Shown here: in pieces, positions 33,941 through 45,800 of the stretch
Numbering within the stretch: position 1 is the stretch's first letter
Layout: every line of letters starts with the position of its first letter
Source: Falciphora oryzae
Taxonomy: Eukaryota; Ascomycota; Sordariomycetes; Magnaporthales; Magnaporthaceae
Assembly (NCBI GenBank): GCA_000733355.1
Contig: JNVV01000004.1
Location: 186,001-250,000, forward strand
Direction: 5' to 3'
DNA length: 64,000 bases
Program-made: the position numbers and the translations under genes
The notes under the pieces: generated by a model
Seen by the model: only the letters and a program-made list of their open reading frames with translations
Databases searched by the model: none
What the model was told of the DNA's origin: nothing

Positions 33941-33987
33941 ATCCGGTGCGGGGATTGGACGGCTCAAAAATCCGATGCGGGGATTGG
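33941..33987 (+). repeat. Tandem pair of an 18-bp motif
   Basis: ATCCGGTGCGGGGATTGG at 33,941-33,958 recurs as ATCCGATGCGGGGATTGG at 33,970-33,987 (17 of 18 identical). It may be a remnant of a transposon end; I cannot assign it. Confidence 0.7.
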
Positions 33988-34127
33988 TCCATACTGTCGA
34001 CCCCCCCTTCGGTGCTCTTGCCTCCCACGCACCTCTTGCCTCTCGAAGGCAGCTAATAAAGCGATCCGCCGCAGGCGACCGGGCAGCCCGCTGCAGGCGA
34101 CCCAAAGCCCTCCGCAGGAGCCCCCCG

Positions 34128-34141
34128 GGAGGGCCCCCGGA
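34128..34141 (+). repeat. 14-bp flanking direct repeat, left copy
   Basis: GGAGGGCCCCCGGA directly abuts the left inverted repeat; the same 14 bases occur at 40,559-40,572, 2 bp outside the right inverted repeat. It is a candidate target-site duplication, although the 2-bp offset and near-palindromic sequence leave room for other readings. Confidence 0.5.
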
Positions 34142-34159
34142 GGTAGTCTCAGTGACTCA
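34142..34159 (+). repeat. Left terminal inverted repeat of the DUF6589/helicase element
   Basis: GGTAGTCTCAGTGACTCA; its inverted partner is at 40,539-40,556, differing at two positions (C/T and G/A transitions). Confidence 0.65.
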
Positions 34160-34177
34160 GACCAGTGTGGCGCGAAG

Positions 34178-34229
34178 NNNNNNNNNNNNNNNNNNNNNNN
34201 NNNNNNNNNNNNNNNNNNNNNNNNNNNNN
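34178..34229. other. Assembly gap (52 N)
   Basis: Fifty-two unresolved bases just inside the left end of the inverted-repeat element. Confidence 0.99.
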
Positions 34230-34399
34230 CCTCAACTTCACCACCATCTGGTTTGAGGTAAGATGGTGCGAAAAAGTTGGGGTTTGGCACAATTCGTTCC
34301 CAACCCCCAACCACAACTTTTGTGCCCACGAACAGCCACCGTATTTTCCCCTCAATATACCTTTTATTTGCAATAAACAATATTTCATTTATAGGCAAA

Positions 34400-37330
34400 A
34401 TGTCTATTTCGCCTTCGTTGCCGTCACTTTTCGCGCAATCCCAGCAGTCCCAGCTATTTATCACTGCAGGGCTGTCGGGTGTCGAACTGTTAGATTCCGA
34501 CCTTACTACGCCTTTTAGCTCCACCCCGTAACCCCTAACACCTATCCCAGACCGTATGGATATTAGTAAAGATAGCGGGGATGGAGATGGCGGGGATAGA
34601 GATGGCGGGGATGGCGGGGATGGGGATGGGAATGGGGATGGCGGGGATGAGGATGGCGATGATAGCGACGATAGAAATGATAGCGATTATAACGACGATC
34701 CCGAAGAAAACCTACAGCTCGTATAAAATACCCTCCAGTTTTGGAGAGGACGAAATGTTTAAGGGTTAGGAAGGGGAAGGCGAAGAGTTAGAGGTTTATT
34801 CGCCTCCTTTTTTAAACAATGGATATGCGAAATCAACACTACGATAAGCCTATCCAAAGGTCCTCGCATTTGAACCCTGCTTTAATTTATTAACGACGAC
34901 GAAATTTTACGCGCGTTCTACGCTGCCGGTATTACGATCCAGCTTGCGAACAAAAGGACGACATCGCTATCGGCAGCCTTTCCGAAATTACGCGACGACC
35001 TTGCCACATTGAGCGCGTACGCGCCTTTCAACCAGTTCGACCCTGCTGCCGTGGCACAAGGGGATGGGCCAGCATCCGCCAAAGATCTTTGCGACAATTC
35101 ATGGATTAGCACAGATTTCGGCCAAGCAGATATCGTTTTTCGTTAAAATGCGTCAAATTTATTTGCATTTTTCGACCACCTAATAGCTAATAATCGTGAT
35201 TATTGGTCGTTATATGGGCCGAACCAGCCGTCGTTACAAGATGCTCGCTTTCGTTACAATAAATATGCTGGTCCCCGCTTTATGCTTGCGAGTATATTAG
35301 CGAACGCCCGGTTCCTTAAACGAAGCAATTATTTGTCGAAAAGTCTGGGAATTTATTTGCTTAACAGTGGTATTCCTAGGCCGGTGGTCGAAGTGCTGGC
35401 AGGGCTTGGAGTTTGTTGTTTTTATCGGCAAGCAAGGACGTAGATGAACGAGTTGGTGGCGGTTGCAAAAGTACGTATGCCTACGGCGGAATAGCATTTT
35501 TTGTGATTTAAATATTAAAGTATTATTACGTTTATAGCACAACCTCCGCCGGATCGCCTATAACCCCTTTTTCGTTTTCGTATACGATAATTTCAATTTT
35601 ATAGATCGCGTTTAAAACTTTAGATATGGACGTAACGATATCATGCGGAATATTACCACCTGCTTTGCCATTGGATGCTTTAACGTCGAACGGTATACCT
35701 AATCCTAATGGCATGCTATTATACCGTTTAAAAAGTAATGGTTTTGAAAAATGTATATATCGAACCCTCCTATTGCCGAATTACAATATGCACAATTCCT
35801 TTTCCGCTACCAGGTCCTTTACCATCTATTCGGCGGAACTTTAGCCTTTGGCGTTTTAAAAAGCGACGAATTTACGCTTTTAACTTTGGACTTTCCGGAA
35901 TTTGCTTTCCTATAAGTTTCTCGTATATAAACCCCAGTTTCCTATGCTATCCAAACCCCGGTTATTATAGAAAACGAAGGTGAATTAAACGGGGTTATCC
36001 GTATTTACGAGCAGCTTTTCCAACAGCTGCTGGGATTTTAACCTAGGAACTTTGGATTTAATTATAACGAAAACTTGGTATTTGTTTACGGCGATTAAAA
36101 AACAATTTCTTTTATTTAATATATCCAATTTGCCCAATTGGAAGCTAGCTAACCATTCGATCGAAAGTAATGGATTTTCCTAATCTTTGCTTTTTTCCAT
36201 ATTAAATTTAACTTTATTAACCACGTTTGGAAGGAGTTTGAACCTTGGGTACGAATGGACGTTAAAAGGTTAGGGCGGACGTAAAAATTATCCGTATTTA
36301 TGCCGGAATATTACTACGTTATCCGGCTATTTTAAAACGCATACCGCGCCCGAGTTTTGGCTATGGTAATATACCAGTTGCGATAAACAGGGCTACTTTA
36401 CGAACTCGATGATATAACCCCGTTTGTTGTATAAAAGGTGTTGGCCGAAGCATTTACAAACGATATCAATTGTATGTATAGCCAAATTAGGCAAAAGGCG
36501 TTTGGATACGTTGCTAATACCGGCATTTATGCCGATAAAAAAGATGTTAACGTTTCTTTCCGCTCCTAATGCAGATATTTTGCCGTTATCGAGCTGCTTT
36601 GGGTGATTGACGAGGCTGTTCGCGCCGGAGATTACGGCGTTTTTCGCTAGTACATGCTTATGCTTACCCTGTTTTTTTACGGGTGCAAAGGGGCTAAAAA
36701 TTACGGGTTATAAATGCTTTACTTGACTTGGTTTATACGCCCAGAAATTACGGACGAGCCGTTGCGTACCGCCATCTTTCGATTTAAATTAGTCCGTTAC
36801 ATTACCGTTGGAAAGGGCTTTAAAGCAATCGATTAAGCTATGGAACATACGAATAGGGGGTTCTTTGCAGATATTAAAAGCAACCGCAATTCCACGCACG
36901 ATATGTAGATAACTTTCTAACAATGTACTGCCCTTGGTCCTATCGCGGCAACCTTACGGGCCACGTTCAAATCCAAGTTTAGCACGTACAAAAACACGGC
37001 ACATACGGTTGCGGCAACTAAAGCAAACGCGGCTTAATAGGCGTGCGTGCTGTATAAAAACGGGTGGGGAAGCTGTTCCGACCAAGTTAACTAGGACGAA
37101 ATATTTAATGCGCCGCCGGTATTCGAACAAAGCTTCGTAAGCTTGTTTGGGAGCAAGTTAAATAGTTTTAACCAAGTTATAGTAAAACCGGCTGGTGTAT
37201 ATAGCTAGCGGGATTTGCCGCGTGCTATAAAGGAGGAAAGCTTAGCAATTGTCGGCCGGGAAGGGGAACGGGAATATCCGTTTGGAGGCATAAACAGTAA
37301 CGACGATGCGGAAAAAGATGCGGGGTGATC
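34400..37330 (+). pseudogene. DUF6589-like transposon-associated gene, RIP-decayed
   Basis: The plus strand reads in pieces MSISPSLPSLF at 34,400, an Asp/Gly tract coded by a GGGGATGG-type repeat (about 34,560-34,700), ANARFLKRSNYLSKSLGIYL at about 35,300, FVFVYDNFNFIDRV at 35,571-35,612, IFAFFHIKFNFINHVWKEFE near 36,190-36,240, LYLTWFIRPEITDEPLRTAI near 36,730 and ADIKSNRNSTHDM near 36,870. The order and the YDN, FH..NF and RNSTHD elements resemble, from memory, the fungal DUF6589 family seen in repeats. Stops are TAA/TAG where Gln fits. Frame changes suggest introns or indels. No function is established for the family. Confidence 0.55.
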
Positions 37331-37379
37331 TAAAATGTGCGCTAGCGTTAAGTTTAAATTTAGATTTTGATAGTAGAAT

Positions 37380-40140
37380 ATGCTTAATTAAACGATATAA
37401 TACGGCCTGGGATGTTTCGAATCATCGCGATTATAGTAGGTATAAATGCGGTAATAAAGGCTAATTTTTAGATAATGTTTTACGCGAGGTGCTGTTAAAG
37501 GGACTAATAGCATTTTGCTGCCGCGAAAAAAGATTCCGGTGGAAATACCCGATGCATTTCCCACCTGCAAACATTTACGGCGCCGTACCCGAGGATAGTT
37601 GTAACCCGGCGATTTTGGTATTAAATTTGTAACCTATTTCCCCTTTTTTGGCCGCATATTACGATTGGGATGTGGTCCCGCTATTAACTAAAATTTATTT
37701 AAACTTACTCGGCTCGATCCGAACCCTTTGCAAAATGCACGATCCAGCCGTTTATTACAACCTTTTGGCTTTTTTTGCTTGGGACGAGGATGTATGTGTT
37801 CCCGACAGTCGGCGGCTCGCTTTCTGGCTAGCGCTTTCTGTAGGTCGCGAGCTTATCGGCTGCGAGCTTATCGGCTGCGCTCCCGTTTGTTAACGCTAGT
37901 TTACTTTCGCGTTAAATCGGCATCGATGTTCCTGGTATGCCGCAATGCCCCGGCGTAGTATATCCCCTATTTTTCGTTGCAATAACTCGCCTTCTATTTC
38001 TAACTATTAGTGCCATTCCTAATTTCCAACCTTCTATGCTACCGAATATATACTTCGTAGGTCGAGTATGCCGTTTTTTGCGTCGATAGCTTTAACGAAA
38101 TGGTTTGTTATAGCGTTTTTCATTAAAAACGAACCAGGTAACGAATATGGTCGGGTTAGGCAATGGTATAATTTGTTATTAGCAATGCGCGATAAAACTT
38201 CCATTAGTTTTTCGCGTATAAACTAAAGCTTTATGTTTTTCCGGATTTTAATTGGAAGCGTTTCCAGTTTAGGGAAAACTTCGAAAGTTTTTAGTTTGTG
38301 GGAATAAGCGTTGCAGCACTGCTTTAAGGGCATAATAGGAGCATCCGGTTCCTGTAGCTAACGAAGGCTTTCTTTTCGAAAATAAAGGGCGTTAATAAAG
38401 CTGTATATATCGGGGTGCTCGTTTCGAAATCTGGCTTGGTGCGTAATATTTTCGCGTGTTTATAGTAAGGGGATGCTCCTTAAAAAGATGCCGAGCGTGA
38501 AGTTCACATCATTTTAGCTTACTAATACAAACTGCCCGCTAGCAACTGCTTTTTTAACGTCAAATGGTATAAAATGTGCCGTAAAATAGCCCGAATCGTT
38601 GGAAGCATTTAAAGCAATGTTTTCCGCTTTTATTATTAAGCGTAATGTGCTTAAGGTAGCGGGTGCGTAAAATTGGCTTTACTAGCCCTTTTTTTTCACA
38701 GGTTTTTTTTTATTTGTACCTATTAGGTCGAAATACTAATAAGGGGCGAAGAAATAACTTATACCGCACCTTACACCGGAACGGTACGCCCGACCGAACC
38801 GCTAAATAAAATCCCTAATATCCTGTAATAAAAATGGTCCAAATTGCATTATACGCGTTACATTTGGTATATCCATACCTATTTTAAATAATATAATAAA
38901 TAAGATAATGCGGATAGGAGAATCCATTTGACGAAACGTGTTAAAAATGCTTTGTTGGTCGATAGTCGGTGTAAGGGAGTAATAAATAACAATAGTGCGA
39001 CTAGCAGTTGCATTATTTACCTTTTAGGCTTGCAGGTGTGAAAAAAGGGCATAGCGAGCTTTGACGAGGGCCGCGCGTGCGTTTATATAGATAATGGTTT
39101 TGGGAATAGATAAAGGGGTAAAGCCGGGTCGGACGTCCTTTACTAGGAAAAAAAGGCGACGGTAATCGCCTTGTTTTTTTTATCTAATAATGCATTAGAT
39201 TACGAAAGAAATCTCCGGTCTATCTACAAATGTGCGAATAATTTATAGCTGGTTTTTATTTGGCCCGAAAAACCTAAATCCCGCGTGGGTGAGGACGAAT
39301 TTTTCGGCATTTTCCGTAAGGGTTGCTGTGCATTCGAATAAAGGAATAGATTTGGGGATAGCGGAACGGATGATATGGAGATTAGGATAGGACGTGCGGA
39401 AATCTTTCCATTAATAGATAGTGTGAAGCTTGTCGATAGCAATGAAGGCAATTCGGCTGCTAAATAGGGGGTTGCGAAAAAGTTGAAGGAACCGGTAACT
39501 TGTGGTTTGCTTTGGTCCAAAAATGATATGTGTATATCTTGTTGGATTGGCGGGATCCCAAATGTTATCGTCCTGTTTTTGTAATTAGCTTAAGTACCTA
39601 TTTTATTTTTATAAATTGGCTTGTTATTAAGATTTTTATTTGGCGTGTTAAATGGTTAAGTAATAAGGGGTTAGCCCACGGGAATCTAGCGACGGTTCGG
39701 GCCTATTTTTCTCCCAGCTTGTTTAATGGAATAAGCTAAACGGTAATATGTTTGTTTCGGATAACAAATATTGTTTGGAACATAATGCTTTTGCCGTATC
39801 CTATTTTGGCGATAAAAATAGTGTTTCCGAGCTGGTATATAATGCGTTAAATGCATTTAACCTGTTCGTTTTTCGGTTTACGCCGTCCGGTTTAACCTTC
39901 CCGACCCTGGTTTAAAAGGGAATTTGTAATGGACGCCACGAATTTATGCTGGACGTTGGAATTTTCCGGGCTTAACGTGTAGTTGTAAATATTAAGGATG
40001 ATATTTCGGAAAGGAACCTTTTGATATTGCCCCTGGGCTAGGTCGCGGCAGTTGCTAATTGCTTTGAGAGCTTGCTGCATATACTCGGCCTTTAGCATGG
40101 GCTTAAAAATGCCCCTTAGCAAGTTTGGGATAAATGCCGG
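37380..40140 (-). pseudogene. DEAD/RecQ-like helicase gene, RIP-decayed
   Basis: On the minus strand an N-terminal part (LLRGIFKPMLKAEYMQQALK; SNVQHKFVASITNSLL) leads into a Q-motif-like EQVKCI then stop, RIIYQLGNTIF, and the Walker A AKIGYGKS at 39,787-39,810. TIFVIRNKHITV, stop, LIPLNKLGEK and ARTVARFPWANP follow, matching motifs I-Ia of RecQ-like fungal helicases. Farther on, INGWIVHFAKGSDRAE, stop, VQINFS and CGQKRGNRLQI remain readable to about 37,380. All noted stops fall at likely Gln codons. The gene is convergent with the DUF6589-like gene. The Walker B box was not identified. Confidence 0.6.
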
Positions 40141-40538
40141 CCTTTGTGGCTGATTAGCTATGGGGTATCGGGAACGAAGCTATTTATTCCCGAATTGTGT
40201 GCTAGAGCCTCATTTTTCCGTTTGGAGTTAGCGTGCGTTTTCCGGCGATTGAAAAAAAACAGGAAAATATTATACGAAAGCTGGAGCAATTCTGACCTTC
40301 CGCCATTGGTTTATTTTGGCCCGCGAAATGCGGCGATGAAGGTATTCACAAGTGTTTAAAATGGATTTTTTTAATTTGTATGGGAGTGTGTGCCAAAGCC
40401 TCGAAAAAATCACCATGTTGCCTCAGACGTGATTCTTATAAAGATGGTCGCCCCACAAATACATGCGCACAGACCAAGTGAACTGGCGGAGCCACAATCA
40501 GCTACGGGTTGAGGCGGCTCCATCTTTGTCATCACGTT

Positions 40539-40556
40539 TGAGTTACTAAGACTACC
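40539..40556 (-). repeat. Right terminal inverted repeat of the DUF6589/helicase element
   Basis: On the minus strand GGTAGTCTTAGTAACTCA, partner of 34,142-34,159. It is preceded inward by AAACGTGATGACAAAGATGG on the minus strand. Confidence 0.65.
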
Positions 40557-40558
40557 CC

Positions 40559-40572
40559 GGAGGGCCCCCGGA
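40559..40572 (+). repeat. 14-bp flanking direct repeat, right copy
   Basis: GGAGGGCCCCCGGA, identical to 34,128-34,141, starting 2 bp outside the right inverted repeat. Confidence 0.5.
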
Positions 40573-40830
40573 GGGAATCACTTAATAGATACGCTTAATA
40601 TCCGATTATCGCGAGATTTGGGCTTTGGTGTTTTGGTGCAGGCGACGCAGGCGTAGGTAGGCGGATTCAAATTGGTGACGTAGGCTACGTGATAGCGCGG
40701 GTCCGTGCAGATTACGTCAGCCGCCTGCCCCTCCTACAACGCGTCTCCCAATCCTCTCAACCCTCCCCGCCCTACCCAACCTACTTACCTACCTACCACC
40801 TACCCAACGCACAAAAAAACAACAACCTCG

Positions 40831-41001
40831 ATGCCTTCAATCCGGATCACCGCAATCGATCGCGCGCAACGGAATCACGGTCTGTATACTGCGCGCGCGA
40901 TCCTTTTTTTTCTTTCCTAACCGCTGAGGCAAAAAACTGACGTTTTTTTGATGCTTTCCAGGCTTTCGCGATGGCAGCGATCGCTCCCGACCCGGGCGGT
41001 C
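40831..41001 (+). pseudogene. Helitron protein, 5' piece
   Basis: The ATG at 40,831 opens MPSIRITAIDRAQRNHGLYT. A probable intron follows (T-rich, ending TTTCCAG at about 40,971), and a second ATG gives MAAIAPDPGG just before gypsy element A enters at 41,002. The frame continues at 49,036 with PPGDPPGDPPAPLPQ. Confidence 0.6.
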
Positions 41002-41137
41002 TGTCACGGAGCAACGCCCGGGCCAAGGCCAACGTGTATATAGACGGCCCCTCGCCACCTGGTAGACGGGAGTTCTTCTTTCCTTCCTCGCGCAACAACA
41101 AGCTCTTTTCCCAAAACCTAGGTGCAGCACTGTGATA
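41002..41137 (+). repeat. 5' LTR of gypsy A
   Basis: 136 bp, nearly identical to 48,895-49,030; the differences are mostly C/T transitions. It includes a TATATA-like stretch (GTGTATATAGACGG). Confidence 0.93.
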
Positions 41138-41399
41138 GTTTGTTGCGCCAATTTTTCGGGAACCGACGGCCAGTAGAACCGACGCTTCCCCCACGACTTT
41201 AAAAGCTGCACCTCGACGCCAGGAACACCACAACCCCACGACAACCCGACCATCCGCCGGGTAAACACCACGAACACCACAACCCCACAACAACCCGACC
41301 ATCCACCGGGCAGACACCACAAACACCACGATCCCACGACAACCCAACGGCCATCCGCCGGGTAGGCACCACAAACACCACGAACCACACAAAGGCCCG

Positions 41400-42800
41400 G
41401 AAATGGACGAACAAACACCATAGCCGGCTCCAACACACCCAACGGACAAACGGAAAAGGCCGTTAAGCTCCTCGGCCTAACGCTTACCGAATACCGGGGG
41501 CTAACACAATTAATCAAAAACTACGAAAACGAGGATGTAACATTGCTAGTAACAGCGGTCACCGCCTCCCCGGGAACCAACCTTCAAATAAGCGGCATTT
41601 TAACCCTATTTAATAACGGGGTGAAAGCTATAATCACCCAAACCGAAGCGACCGAAACCTAACTAAATAAAGTTTCCGAAAAATACTAAGCCGCGCTAGC
41701 AGACCTCCGACGGGAAATGGCCAAATCGGCTAAACTACAATAAAAAAAACAAAAAGCAAACGACTCCGAAAAATTCATAATAACCTAGCTTTAACGCAAT
41801 TAGGACCGGGTTACGATTTTGGAAACGGAATTGCGGAACGCCGGCGCCCAGCAAACGGTTAGCCAGGGGTTACTCCTAAGCCCAAGCACGGGCGCACTAA
41901 TACCAGCCACCATTAGAGCCCCGATACCGGCGTATTTAAAAACCCCCAACCCAACCCTTTCGGTACTACTACCCATAGCTAGCGACCTAACGGCTTTTAA
42001 ACCGCGAACCCACAATCCGCTTACGTTTACAAAGGAACAGCAATCATTCGAAATACGCTAAAAAGCTTACGAATTATAAAAAGCCCAATTTTAAACCAAA
42101 TTCGCCTTAGACGGATAAGCCTTCCCGAAACCCGAAAAGAAAGTTTTATACGCGGGACAATTCCTAACGGAACAAACATTTAACTTAGTTAAAAATAAAA
42201 TGCCTACCGAAGGTAGCATGTTAAAACGCTAATTACGCACCGTCGGGAACTTATTCCAAACACTGGACCCGGTTTATATCACAACCGATACGGCTCAAAC
42301 CGCCCGACGGCATTTCGCCAACCTTAAACAAAAGAAAAGCTTTTTTGGGGATTTTATTAACGAATTTTACCGATTGGCCGATTTATATGATATAACGAAT
42401 ACGCAATTAATGGAAGCGTTAAAAAAAAAAATTAACGGCAAACTTAGCGGGCTGTTAAAACCCATCCTCCCGTTATTTCGCCCGGCACTAAACGCGTTTA
42501 ATAAATGGGTAGCATTATTCCGGAACCTTTTTAATAATATCGCGGACCACGCCCACCGCTAACGAAACCATAACCAACCGCTATAAAACCGACAAACGGG
42601 TAGCTAATAGGGAAACTAACCTACAAACAACGGCAACTTTATAAACCTAAACAAAGTAACCACTAACGGACGCCTAGCAATTACTTTAATAAAAAAAAAT
42701 AAACGAATAGCGGAAAAGCTTTGCTTTTATTATAGGAAAGGAAGCCACATATCCCGAAAATGCCCGGCTAAAACCACCACGCCGGCAAAAAAAAAGTAAA
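41400..42800 (+). pseudogene. gag of gypsy A
   Basis: Readable pieces include VKLLGLTLTEYRGLTQLIKN, a coiled region around LETELRNAGAQQTVSQ, the capsid-like FFGDFINEFYRLADLYDITN and a knuckle CFYYRKGSHISRKC near 42,719. The second Cys of the CCHC knuckle is Tyr (a TGT-to-TAT type change). There are many TAA/TAG at likely Gln codons. Confidence 0.75.
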
Positions 42801-42859
42801 CCTTATACCTAACCGCGCACAAAGCTCCTAAAGGGATTAGCAAAAAGCAACGGAAAATA

Positions 42860-45800
42860 AAATATACCTGCATTTTATAAACCCTAATACCATATTCTTT
42901 TTTTCCATATACCTTTTACCAGACGATAACCTAGCGATTATTTGTCGATTATTTATCGATACGGGATATATACCTTAGGCATTCGTTAACGAATTTTTCG
43001 CGCATAAACACCAGCTTTACCGCCACACGCTTCCCCAACCCAAACCCTTACGATTCGCAAACGGAAAACTAGCCGGCCGCATTACCGAATACGTCCGAAT
43101 GCGACATAGGTTCGCCGACATTAAAAAGGAATTAACGTTATATTGTTAGAATTTTAAGGGCCCTAACGTTATTTTAGGATTGCCCTAACTCCGTTACCAT
43201 AACCTAATAATCGATTAGAAAGCAGGCACTTTATGCATTAACGGCATTACGATCGCGGAAAATAATAACGCTACCCCAAACTTAAAAGTTAAAATCTTAA
43301 ATGCGACGAACTTTATAACGTTTTACAAACAACCCGGGGTATAAATAAAGAGAACCACACTAGGACGACTTTTTGCAAAAATATTAAAGGAGCGCTTAAC
43401 TAATACAAAAAGCTCCGACTAAATCGCCGACGAAACGCCAACAGCACTCTTTCGTTCCATTCTTACTTTAAAAAAAGCGCTGGAAATTAGCAAACTTTTA
43501 CCCCGGCTACGTGCGTTTAAACAATAAATAAACGAAGCGCCGCACTTTTGACGAATTTCCAACGAGGACATCGAAAAATATTTAAAAGGGAAACCACCAG
43601 CTACTATGCAAAAAATATTTGAAAAACTGCCTAGCGAATTAAAGGATCTAGCCAAATGCTTCCTCCCAAAAAACGCAAATACGCTGCCACCACACAGACC
43701 ATTCGACTATAAAATTAAGCTTTTCGCCGGCTAGATGCCGCCGTACTACCACAACAAAGCCATATCGCCGGGGGAGCTTCGCGTAATACGAAAATACCTA
43801 AACGAACATTTGAACAAAGGGTTTATCCGGGCTAGCTAATTACCGGTAGTAATACCGGTACTTCTCGCACGAAAACCCGGCGGAAGCGTCCGCGTATGCG
43901 TCGACTATAGGGGATTAAACAACATTACCGTTAAAAATAAGTACCTTATCCCATTAATTAGGGAAACCCTTAACGCGTTATCCAAAGCACGGTGGTATAT
44001 AAAATTAAACATTACCGCAGTATTTAACCGCTTGCGAATCGCCCCCGGGAACGAATGAAAAACAGCGTTTATTACTAAATTCGGCTTATTCGAATGCCTA
44101 ATTGCAAATTTTGGTATAATAGGAGCGCTTAGTTCGTTTTAGCACTACATTAACCATACGTTAAGCGACGTTTTAAATAAATTCGTAACGGTTTACTTTA
44201 ACGACGTTCTTATTTATAGCAAAACGCGGGCGGAATACCGGCAATACGTGAAGGAAATGGTAAAAAAGCTCGCGGACGCCGGCTTAACGATCGATATCCG
44301 AAAATGCGAATTCAGCGTACAAAAAACTAAATACTTCGGTTTAATTGTGTTGATTAACGGGATACGTATAAACCCCGGGAAAGTTACGGCAATAAAAAAA
44401 TGGCGAAAACCCCGCACATTACGCGACCTCCAACGATTCGTCGGCTTCGCCAACTACTACCGCCGTTTCGTTAAAGGTTTTTTATTGATTGCTTAACCAT
44501 TTACGACGTTAATAAGCGAAAAAAGCTGGCCGGGACATTTACCCGCTAACGCTTTTACGGCGTTCCAATAGCTAAAAGACGCATTCACTTTAACATTTAC
44601 ATTCGCGTTTTATAACCCCACTAGGAAAACAATCGTCGAAACGGACGCTTCGGACTGGGCGGCGGGGGGCGTGCTTTCGCAAATCGACGAAACGGGGGTC
44701 CGACGACCGGTCGCCTTTTTTTCGTTGAAGCACTCCCCGGCGGAATGCAATTACGAAATATATAATAAAAAATTCCTCGCTATTATCAAAGTATTTAAAG
44801 AATAGCGATTAAAGTTGCAAGGAGCCGAATAGCCGGTGGAGGTTTAGTTGGACTATAAAAATTTCTAATATTTTACCAGCACCAAATTATTAAACTAACG
44901 GCAGGTAAGGTAGTTGGAGTTCTTTAGCGACTTTAGGTTCCAAATCATTTACAAACCGGAAAAATCAGCCGTAATGCTAAACGCTTTTTCGCGTTTACCT
45001 AGCGACCGCCTAACGAACATACAAAATACGGCAAACGATAAGATCGCGTTTCGCTAGCGGATTTTACTTCTATTAAACGTATAGAAAACGGACCTAAAGG
45101 GGATGGCCGGCGATTTATTAGCGGCGGGGCTAGCCCTTTTATGCCAACTAGACGTTACCGAACCTATTAATACCTTTATTGATAACGCTTACTCCATTTG
45201 CGAAATTACGCAAATAATGCTAAAAGCTTTGCAAAACCTAACAACCTAACACTTCCCTTTACCGGTTAAAAAATACAAAATCGCTAAAACCGATTGCTAA
45301 GCAATACGTAACCGCGTTTTTATTAACGACAAGCTATAGGTCCCGTTCGATAATAACTTACGACTGCAAATCCTCTATAAAACCCATAACCTACCGCCGG
45401 GCGGCCACCCGGGCCGGATAAAAACGTACAACTTTACCCACAAAACGTACATATAGCCGGGATTGTAGCGGAACGTAAGCACCTTCGTAAAAGGCTATCA
45501 CCTATATAAAATAACGAAAAAAGGAAAAGGGTCGCCAAACGGGCTATTCGAACCCCTGCCTATCCCTTTCCGCCTTTAAGCAGATATTTTAATAGATTTC
45601 GTAGGACCATTGCTAAAATGCGAACGGAACGGCGTTAAATACGAAAACGTTTTAGTAATCGTTAACCGGTTAACGAAAATAAAACATTATATTCTAATTG
45701 ACGATATTAACGCGGAACGCTTAACAAACGCTTTCGTTTCGTCGGTCTACAAACTCCACGGCACACCCGATATAATAGTTTCAAATAAAAGCGCGCAATT

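Larger units (their letters stand above)
33770..34141. other. Boundary region before the repeat block
   Basis: 372 bp, GC-rich towards the right end. It contains the 18-bp direct repeat listed separately and a GGAGGGCCCCCGGA motif next to the inverted repeat at 34,142. No gene is seen. Confidence 0.5.
34142..40556. mobile_element. 6.4-kb inverted-repeat element with DUF6589-like gene and helicase gene
   Basis: The ends are GGTAGTCTCAGTGACTCA (34,142-34,159) and, inverted, GGTAGTCTTAGTAACTCA (40,539-40,556), identical at 16 of 18 positions. The interior is AT-rich and holds two decayed long genes facing each other: a DUF6589-like gene on the plus strand and a DEAD/RecQ-like helicase on the minus strand. 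A 14-bp GC-rich direct repeat flanks both ends. No DDE transposase, RT or HUH domain was recognised inside, so one of the two proteins, or an unrecognised part, may supply mobility. Class is uncertain; it may also be non-autonomous. A 52-bp N gap lies near the left end. Confidence 0.6.

Noticed and set aside
37648..37893. Plus-strand 81-codon frame as a gene
   Set aside because: The minus strand here reads coherently as the helicase remnant with Gln-type stops; the plus frame is a shadow.
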